The translations under genes and the position numbers were made by a program. This document shows, piece after piece, positions 12,301 through 21,100 of a stretch of 64,000 bases of DNA; positions within the stretch are counted from its first letter, which is position 1, and the number at the start of each line of letters is the position of its first letter. Origin of the DNA: Candidatus Poribacteria bacterium (GTDB taxonomy: Bacteria; Poribacteria; WGA-4E; WGA-3G); contig JAJDTJ010000084.1 in assembly GCA_022827225.1 (NCBI GenBank), positions 40,527-104,526 of the forward strand, written 5' to 3'. The notes beneath the pieces were generated by a model that saw only the letters and a list, made by a program, of their open reading frames with translations, did no database searches and was not told the DNA's origin.

Positions 12301-15114
12301 AACAAATTCCATCTCGCGCGAAGTCTTGTCAATCAGATTCTGAGACCACCATTTAGGAGAAATAGACCGCAGTGGGTGCCGACAAGTTTTGAAGAGGCAC
12401 AAGCCGGGGCACTCGTCCAATTGACAGCAATCGCGCAACAGAAGGGAACACTGAACAGACTCATTAGCCAATTTGAGGCGAAGGTTAACGCGAATCCACA
12501 GGATACCCAGACCCTCAAACTGTTAGCACAACTCTACACACTGACCGATAACACTGACAAAACAAGAGAAATTACCGAGCAGCTGCTTGCCACTTCGCCG
12601 AATGATCCGGTATATCAAGCCGTCCGGTTACACCAGACGATGCAGCACAACCTTAATTATGAAACATTCAAAAAACATCTCAATGAAGCGACCGGGCTGA
12701 CACCTGAAGCACGCCACCAGTATATCATACAATACACTGAGAAGCTCTACCGTCGAGGTAAAAAGGCAGATGCCGAAAAATTGTTGGACGAACTCAGAGG
12801 TATCCCGGTCCCTAATCTCAGCACCGGCGTTATGCTGGTCGATATCCTTGTCTTGATGGACAAGATGGACGAAGCGGAGAAAGTCATCGCCCAATTTCCG
12901 ATCCCGATTGCTTCAGCAGCACCTTCGCTCCTACAGCAACAGCGACAGTACGTTACGGTCTATCAAACTCTGGCGGACGCTTACCTTCGTCAGGGGAAAA
13001 TTGAGAAAGCGACTACGCTCTTCTGGACCTTTTTGGAACACACTAAACCACACACTACAAACCCGAGACGCGTCGCAAAACTTGAATATGCTGTGCCTTC
13101 CTACATAAGCTATACCTCAATTCAGTTAACCTATCCCTCGCCCACGATATACTACAATCAAGATCGGTTGCAGTATCTGCAGCAGGTTTTTAATCAATTA
13201 TTGTTGGCAAATCAGCAAGAAGTCCTATACGCTAAATTGCAGGCTGAGTTCAATTCTACAAAGGACAGAGAGCGTATCTACCCTGGTTTAGCATTGAGTT
13301 ACTGTTATTGGTGGGATGGCCAGCGGGCTAAGGCACAAGAGATACTCTCCGCGTTGCAAGCGGAATTCTCGGATGATCTCACACTTAAAATTAACACTTT
13401 CTTTGCCTCGATCCAAACTGGGCAACACGAAACAGCGCTGGCACTGCTTGAAGAACTCATTGAAGTAGAACCGAGGAACCGTCGTCAATATTATGACCTG
13501 ATGCTACAAGTCGCTATGCGCACAGGGGACAAGAGCAGTGTGCGTGAATTGGTAACAAAACTGCTGAACTCACCGAGCAAAGTTCGAGAACTTCACCAGT
13601 TTTCCGAAAAACTCCATGATGCCGGTTTTAAACAGCACGCCGTTGCTGTTGCCAAGAAAACGGTAGACCTTGCGATGGGTGAACGCGACCCGAATTTTCT
13701 CATGGACTTGAGCCAACATTTAGATCGACTTGGACAAAAACAGGACGCAGAACACATCGCTGAACGCGCGTTGCGTTTCGCCGACCAACGCGACCGATAC
13801 GGGCAGACGCTCTACTCTTGGAATTTTCGGAGCGCAACGCGATTAGCGGGCCGCTCCACAAATGCACCCGACCGAGAGCGAAAACTTGTGGCAGCTGTAG
13901 AAAAGAATCCAAAGGCACACCATGCCCATCTCAGGTTGGCAATTTTCTACGAAAGCACCGATCAACCTGAAAAAGCATCGGAGGCATTTAAGGCTCTACT
14001 TGCCTTGAGACCCAAGGACAGCATAATCCGATACCGCTACGCCCAGATGTTACAGAGGACTGGACAGGAAAAAGATGCTGTTGACCAGTATATGGTGCTT
14101 CTCAAGGACAACCCAAATGTCTTTGGCTACGACTATTTCGAGGTAATAGGTACCTTCATCCAAGCAGAAAAAATTGATGAACTCGTTTCACTCACGAAAG
14201 AGATGATGGTTCCATCTGTCGGACAGAATTTCGGTCAACAATTCGCGCGTAGTGTAGCACAGATGTGTGTCCGAGGGCACAATCCTAAAGCGGCAGTCGA
14301 AATCTTTGAGAAGTTTATTGAAGTTTATCCAAACCAGACCGGCACGTATCAAGATCTCGCATCCGCTTATATCGCCGCTGGAGAACGTGAGAACGCAATC
14401 CAACTTTTGCGCGGAAGGTTGGCAACTGGAAACATCACGTCTCAAGTAGAGACTGTATTAAAACTCGCTGAACTTTATAGGGATTCCAGTGAATTAGAAA
14501 ACCTGACAGCGGAATACGCAGCAAAACTTACTGAGAAGCCAGAGGATCCGGCACTGCTCTATCTCGTCGCTTCAATGAAGGTTGCAGCAAACAACCTCGA
14601 AGAAGCGAAACCGCTGATTAATCAGCTCCTTAAAGCCCCACCTACCGCACGGAAACTATCGTGGCTGAACCGACTCGCGTTAGAATACCGGATCGTAGGG
14701 GACCGGGACTGGGAACTCCGTCTACTTGAAGCCGCTGTTGAGGGTGTTGATCCGAAGACTTCCAGCAGACTTCCGGAGACTTATCAGACACTTGCTATGG
14801 CATACGTCCACAAAGGCGAGAAAGAGAAAGCGCAGAACACCCTTCGCAAGATGGGGGTTCTCCGCCTTTCGCAACGCAGCGGACGCTATCTGGAGAAAGC
14901 GGAAATTGCAAAGATATATGTTCAACACGACATGTTAGAAGATGCCGAAGCCTTGTTTAGCGACCTTCTTAACGATTTTTCAGTCCAATCACGGACTCGG
15001 AGACAAGCAGAGCAACAGCTAAAGAAGATTAAACGACGACGGACCTTTTTGGAGATGAAGAACCGAGTGACGTCAAAGATGAAAGCTACGCAACGCAAAC
15101 CAACTGTCGAATAG
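9349..15114 (+). CDS. Giant TPR protein, short paralog lacking the C-terminal half
   Basis: This 1,921-residue protein is built of TPRs after a signal peptide (hydrophobic stretch at residues 8-25, cleavage likely near TFTQ). I chose ATG 9349 over ATG 9343: AAGGAG at 9335-9340 lies 8 bases before 9349 but only 2 before 9343, and the paralog at 15142 has the same 8-base spacing. It aligns with both neighbours from the N-terminus through the first TPR superhelix. It ends with a basic tail (KIKRRRTFLEMKNR) exactly where they pass into the second superhelix, so the second TPR array and the C-terminal jelly-roll-like module are missing. Its DNA is clearly more diverged from genes 1 and 3 than those two are from each other, although it lies between them. 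A natural truncation or a recombination product is likely. Its role is presumably as an exported protein-interaction scaffold. Confidence 0.88.
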   Translation: MFGRKNHRIPLFVLFFIVCALWLPSITFTQEVTDDTKIIERYKLMLSRKPKEGRTFDRLYQFYLEGNGLDAMEADYQAEAVAKPDAPNVQIILGHIYKRLGKDIEAVNAYQRAVTLSPNDYYPHLTLGQIYTTLRQHEKAISALTKAAALSEQTESATPDDRITIYKTLGRAYFYLDRVDDAIITWMKIAELDPQNIFARIELADLFREQELYPQAIAQYETITKIKKDDPYRVCLSLREIGKIHEETGAYEEAQDRYDAALALTAPGNWLRKDIQQRIIGIYATDANWKDLIAYYQRKLEATPKDTELIGLQAAAYIENQQLEEGIAAYQNGLDLAPTNTELRLNLIAALRSAEKLEDAAAEYEVLSEQQPDDFGIYRELGKLYLQLGDKDKAAAAYQRMIDRDPENASTHLVLAEIYTQNEWTEDAAASYQKAISLAPHNLDYIEYFGEFYFRQGSREKAIQTWNRMVAGEMGIAENYDRLAQLLDTKGFRTEALMASRKAVELMPDAYRYREALAKRLMQNKQYDTALTEYTEAAKLAPNAFFAEQMDDQRIEIYRRQGTLADQIETVEVELEKPGISDADTFANQKKLAKMYLKLENTVYALEVLLRAKTLRPDDVTVNRWIAEIYVKRGMRDEAKAIYTYLTDIDSTNAREYYTNIARLHLNAMDLEAAKTAAKRIIAQSPRNPEGHQMFAEIAKQTEDYETAIDSLKQAIRLRPDATDTRMELADIYKLSGKPRQALTQYWRCWELSNSVSHKLTLVKPLSEVYYDLGRRNEFEEKLKQLSKTNASDIGPALALAAVYRMEGDLPNARFQLVQALDREHENPELLAQLVQINLDLGDNKDALAYQQRLVKVQPDPRHQQKLGELLFDAGREQEAIQAWTKLLHTKNQTLEAELKLSALLIRHGLLDEALFTLERAAENAKDAKAIYQLGAALVEMNEVERAQPYFQQILEMPTPPRNVTKNITINPNSATSVRSSLNTNKFHLARSLVNQILRPPFRRNRPQWVPTSFEEAQAGALVQLTAIAQQKGTLNRLISQFEAKVNANPQDTQTLKLLAQLYTLTDNTDKTREITEQLLATSPNDPVYQAVRLHQTMQHNLNYETFKKHLNEATGLTPEARHQYIIQYTEKLYRRGKKADAEKLLDELRGIPVPNLSTGVMLVDILVLMDKMDEAEKVIAQFPIPIASAAPSLLQQQRQYVTVYQTLADAYLRQGKIEKATTLFWTFLEHTKPHTTNPRRVAKLEYAVPSYISYTSIQLTYPSPTIYYNQDRLQYLQQVFNQLLLANQQEVLYAKLQAEFNSTKDRERIYPGLALSYCYWWDGQRAKAQEILSALQAEFSDDLTLKINTFFASIQTGQHETALALLEELIEVEPRNRRQYYDLMLQVAMRTGDKSSVRELVTKLLNSPSKVRELHQFSEKLHDAGFKQHAVAVAKKTVDLAMGERDPNFLMDLSQHLDRLGQKQDAEHIAERALRFADQRDRYGQTLYSWNFRSATRLAGRSTNAPDRERKLVAAVEKNPKAHHAHLRLAIFYESTDQPEKASEAFKALLALRPKDSIIRYRYAQMLQRTGQEKDAVDQYMVLLKDNPNVFGYDYFEVIGTFIQAEKIDELVSLTKEMMVPSVGQNFGQQFARSVAQMCVRGHNPKAAVEIFEKFIEVYPNQTGTYQDLASAYIAAGERENAIQLLRGRLATGNITSQVETVLKLAELYRDSSELENLTAEYAAKLTEKPEDPALLYLVASMKVAANNLEEAKPLINQLLKAPPTARKLSWLNRLALEYRIVGDRDWELRLLEAAVEGVDPKTSSRLPETYQTLAMAYVHKGEKEKAQNTLRKMGVLRLSQRSGRYLEKAEIAKIYVQHDMLEDAEALFSDLLNDFSVQSRTRRQAEQQLKKIKRRRTFLEMKNRVTSKMKATQRKPTVE

Positions 15115-15141
15115 CGCGAATCAAACAAAGGAGATATTTTC

Positions 15142-18100
15142 GTGTTCAGACAAGAAAAATGCGTAATTAGTGTGTGCATAGTGTCCCTTATAGCCTACAT
15201 CTTGTGTTTCACATCCATTACCCTAGCACAAGATGAGACAGACGACGCAAAAATTATCGAACGCTATAAGCAGATGCTCAATCGCAAGCCGAAAGAGGGG
15301 AGTACGTTTGACCGGCTCTACCAGTTTTACCTCGAAGGTAACGGTTTAGATGCTATGGTAGCAGATTACGAGGCAGAAGCAGCGGCCACACCTGATGCCC
15401 CGAACCTCCAACTTATCTTGGGACACATCTATAAACGCCTCGGAAAAGATGCTGACGCTGTTAAAGCCTATCAACGCGCCGTCGAACTTGCACCCAACAA
15501 TTATTACTCACACTTTGCCCTCGGACAGGCGTATGCGATATTGCTTCAACATGAAAACGCGATCGGCGCATTGAACCGAGCAGCAAAAATCGCTGAGGAG
15601 ACGCAAACCGCGACGCCCGAAGACCTTACCGCCACCTACAAAGCACTCGGTAGAGCATACTTCCGACGAGACCGTGTTGATGAAGCTATCACAGCGTGGA
15701 CAAAAATCGCCGAACTCGACCCAGAGAATATCTTTACACGCATTGAACTCGCTGACCTACTCCGAGAGCAGGAACTCTACGAACAAGCCATCGCGCAGCA
15801 CGAGGCGATCATTCAGTTCAAAGCCGATGACCCGTATCGCGTGTGTCTGAGTCGCCGCGAAATCGGCAATATCCACGAGGCGAAAGGCGACTACGAGACT
15901 GCTATCAAGAGCTATGACTCAGCACTCACATTAACAGCACCCGGCAACTGGCTCCGTAAAGACCTTCAACACCGTATCATCGGCATTTACGCTGCAGATG
16001 GGAACTGGAAAGGCTTAATCGAATACTATCAAAAGAAACTTCAAACGACACCAAACGAACCTGAAATCCTTGGGTTACTCGCCGCAGCCTATATTGAGAA
16101 TCAACAACTTGACGAAAGCATCAAGACATACCAGAAGGCAGTGGAACTCGCACCGACCGATGCGAACTTACGTTTGAACCTCATCGCAGCATTTCGGAAT
16201 GCCGAAAAATTTGAAGACGCTGCAGCAGCCTACGAATCCTTGAGCGAACAGAATCCTGACGATTTTGGGATCTATCGCGAACTCGGTGAATTGTACCTGC
16301 ATCTACAAGACGAAGACAAAGCACGAGCAACATATCAACGGATGATTGACCGCGACCCAGAGAATGCGGGGACCCATCTTATCCTCGCCGAAATCTATGC
16401 CAGCAACGAATGGATGGAAGATGCCGCGACAGCCTACCAATCAGCACTTTCGCTCGCGCCGAGCAACCTCGATTATATTGAGTATTTCGGCGAATTCTAC
16501 TTCCGTCAGGGCGATCGTGAAAAAGCGATTGAGACATGGAAGAAGATGGTCGCAGGCGATAAGGCAGTCGCTGAGAATTACGATCGGTTGGCACAACTCC
16601 TCAACACAAAGAACTACCGTTCCGAAGCGATCGCCGCAAGTCGGAAGGCTGTCGAATTGATGCCGGATGTCTATCGTTACCGCGAAGCCTTGGCGAAGCG
16701 ACTCATGAAAAATAAGGATTACGACGCAGCGTTAACCGAATATACGGAAGCCGCAAAGGTTGCACCAAACGCATTTTTCGCTGAGGAGATGGATAACCAA
16801 CGAATTGAACTCTATCGGCGGCAGGGCACTCTCGCAGAGAAGATCGAAGCAGTCGAGGCAGAACTGAAAACGTCGGGACTCCCTGCTACCGATATCTTCG
16901 CGCAGCAGAAACGGCTTGCCAAAATGTACCTCAAGTTGGGGAACACCACTTACGCCCTCGAAGTCCTCTTGAAAGCAAAAGCACACCAACCCGATGATAT
17001 AATTGTCAACCGCTGGCTCGCAGAGGTTTATACCAAGCAGAACAGGCGTGATGATGCGAACGCTGTTTATAGACACCTCATCACAATTGATAGCGCAAAT
17101 ACACGAGAATATTATACAAACATCGCGCGCGCGCATCTGAACGTCATGGATTTCGATGCAGCAACAGAAGCATCAAAGCAGATCATCGCGCACAGTCCAC
17201 GGAATCCCGAAGGGTATCAAATGCTCGCAGAAATCGCGAAGCAGACTGGAAATTATGAGAGTGCTATAGACAGCCTCAAACAGGCACTTCGTTTACGTCC
17301 GGAAGCGATCAATATTCGTTCGGAATTGGCAACAACCTACAAACTTGCAGGGAAACCCCGGCAGGCACTCGCGCAGTATTGGCAGTGTTGGGAGTTAAGC
17401 GATACCGTTAACGACAAACTCGCTTTTGTCAAACCACTCTCCGAAGCGTATTATGACTTGGGACGGCGCGGGGAGTTTGAGGAAAAACTCAAACAACTGT
17501 CGAAATCCAATACATCCAGCGTCGGACCTGTTATCGCACTCGCTGAACTCTACCGCATGGAGGGGGACCTACCGAGCGCACGTTTCCAACTCGCACGCGC
17601 ATTAGACAGAGAACGCGAAAACCCGGATTTGTTGATACAACTCGTTAACATCAGCGTTGATCTCGGCGATAACCAAGACGCACTCACCTACCAACAACGC
17701 CTCGTCAAAGGGCAACCCGATCCGAGCCATCAGCGACGGCTCGGTGAGCTGCTGTTTGATGCTGGACGCGAGCAGGAGGCGATACAAGCCTGGACGAAAC
17801 TGCTACACGCGAAAAATCAGATGCTTGAAGCTGAACTCAAACTTGCGACATTACTGATTCGGCATGGACTGTCTGACGAGGCACTTTTTGTGCTTGATCG
17901 CGCAGCAGAAAAGATCACAGGAAACCCAGATGCCCACCTTGCGCGCTACCAACTCGGCGTGGTGTTGGTGCATATGAGCGAATTCGACCGCGCTCACACA
18001 CATTTTCAGCGAATTTTGGATATGCCGAAACCGCCTGAAAATGTAACTAAGAATCCGAATGCTGGTAATAGAAATACTTCATCAGGTCCGCCCGGTATTA

Positions 18101-21100
18101 ACACTAACAAATTTGACCTCGCGCGCAGTCTTCTCTACCGAATTCAGGACCAATCGTATTACAGTAGAAACGCACAGGGATGGATACCGAACAACTTTGA
18201 CGAAGCACAAGCGGGCGCACTCGTCCATTTAGTGACTATGGCTCAGCAACACGGGAAACTTAATGCGTTCATCCAGCAGTATGAAACGGCACATGAAGAA
18301 AATCCGAAGGACATCAAACCCCTTGAAATCTTAGCACAAATCTATACCTTGACCGAGCATCCCGAGAAAACTGCGGATATGCTTGAGCGATTGATTGCTG
18401 TATCTCCAAATGATACGGTCTACCAAGCTATACGTTTCAAAGAGGCAATTCAGAGAGACCTTGCTTCTGAAACGTTAGAAAAATATCTTAGCAACATCAC
18501 AGGACTGACAGAAGAAGCCCGTCTTTGGTACACGCTACAATACATCCAAAAACGCTATCGTGATGGGGACAAGACGGAAGCTGAAAAACTGATGCGTGAA
18601 TTTGAAAATACAAAAGTGATGGAGCTTAACACTGTTGAAGCACTCATTGAGACCCTCGTTCTGATGGAGAAAACGGATGCTGCAGCGCGAATCATCGTTA
18701 ATCTGCCTATTCCAACACAATCACAGCAGGCGCAGTATCGAAACCTTTATGAAACAGTTACCGATGCCTACACACGTCAGGAACACATTGACAAAGCGAT
18801 TGATCTCTTCTGGACTTACTGTGAGCGAACCCAACCGCAAATCACAAACACTCGGCGTGGTGTCTCGCATCCATTACGTTTCGCTTCTTCAAGCAGTTCA
18901 TCTATTCAGACAATTTTTCCTACGTCTACAACTTATTATAACGGGAGCAGATTATGGTATCTAAAATACTTTTCTCGGCGGTTGTGGTTGAAAAATCAAC
19001 AGGAAGCACTGTATTCTAAGTTCCAGGCTACGGTTGATGCTGCCGAAGGTAGAGACCGAATCTTCGCGGGATTAGCATTGAGCTACTGCTACTGGTGGAA
19101 CGGAGATCGCGAAAAAGCGCGAGAAACACTCGTATCGTTGCAGGCACAATTCCCACAGGACCTTGCCCTCAAACTCAGTACTGTGTTTATCTCTATTCAA
19201 ACCGGACATTATGCTGGAACACTTAAACTGCTTGATGAACTTTCCGTAAGTGACCCGAGAAATCGCCGTCAATACTATGACCTAACGCTCCAATTGGCAT
19301 TGCAGTCAGGAAATACTGTCGCTGTTCGGGATTTGATAGTAAAGCTTCTGAATTCACCGAGCAGTGCGCGTGAACTCTATACGTTTTCGCTGCAGCTGCA
19401 AAGTGCCGGTTATACACAGCACGCGACGACTATCATGAATAAAGCGATGCACCTAGCGATGGCGGTACGGGATCCGAATTTCCTGATGGAACTAAGTCGG
19501 CACTTAGAGGACCTCGGTAGAGGTCAGGATTCCGTGCAAATCGCTGAACGCGCTCTACGATTTGCCAACCAACGCGACCGATACGGTAGAACAATGTCGT
19601 CCCGGAATCTACAGCAAGCGACTCACCTCACGAGCCACTCGAAAACCAAAAAGGATCAGGAACCGCAATTAATTGATGCCGTCCAAAAGAATCCCACCTC
19701 ATACAGAGCGTTTATGAATTTGGCGGCTTTCTATGAAGGGACAAATAAATTTGACAAAGCATCAACGGCATACCAAAACTTACTTACAATTAGACCTACA
19801 GACAGTGGGACACGCAAACGTTTCGCCGATATGTTGTATGGCAATGGAAAATATGAAGCAGCTGTTCCGCAATACACAAAACTTCTCAAGGACAACCCGA
19901 CCATACTTGGCTACGCGACTTCTGATGTTATAGAAACTTTCTTTAAAGCCAAGAAAGTTGACGAACTCATCACACTTTCAAAAGAGATGATTACGCCATC
20001 TATTGGACGTGACCTCAACAATGAATTAGCACGAGACGTGGCGCGAGAACTGATGGATAGAAACAATCCCAAAGCCGCTATTGCAATTTATGAGAAACTC
20101 ATCGAAGCGCAGCCGAGTCGCACTAGCTATTATCGCAGCTTAGCATCTGCTCATGCAGCTGCTGGTGAACCTGAAAAAGCGATCCAGATATTACGAAACA
20201 CACTGGAAACTTATTCACAAGAAGATACTATAGGAACGTTGACCCGTTTCTACAAATTATACGGCGGCCTAGACGCATTCATCAAGGAATCTGAAGCAAA
20301 ACTTGCAGAAAAACCGACCGATAACCACCTACGCTATCTCCTTGCCGCCATGAAAATTGCAGCCAACGATTTAGAAGGCGCAGATAGACTCGCTTTCCAA
20401 CTGCTTAATGAGGACGCATTTAATACAAGACATAATACAAGACAACTCCGCAATTTGGCTGATGCATACCGTCTGGCGGGAGTACGAGAACGTGAATTTC
20501 AAATACTTGAGAGAATAGTGCAAGTGCAAAATCAACAAGGTTATATTGATTGGCGTACCTATCATAGACTCGGAATGATCTATGCCCTTAAAGGTGAAAT
20601 AGAGAAAGCACAGGACGCGTATCGAAAAATGGGGAGACTCAAACTTTTATATAGAAACGACTACGTTGACTTAATGAATGTTGGTGCCACATATTTGCAC
20701 AACCAAATGTGGGACGAGGCTGAACCACTTCTCACCGAAATCGCCAACGATCTATCAGTGGGGTCTCACTACCGCAGACAGGCAGTAGAACAGTTAGTGG
20801 CGATTAAGAAGCAGCGTGATAATATTTCCAATACGACGCAACTCAAAGATAAAATAAAAACGATGGACATCAAGACGCTACGGACATTGGCAAAAGATTT
20901 CGTCCGGCGTGGAGATAGACAACAAGCTGTCCTCATTTACACACACCTCGAAAAAATGATGCCCGAAGACTTCGAGTCTCGCGCGCAACTTGCAACGCTT
21001 TACACGATACAAAATCAACATGATAACGCTGTTGCGACTTGGAAAGCACTCCTTGCAGAGGATCCGGGGAATACGAAATTTCAAGATGGACTTGTTCGTA

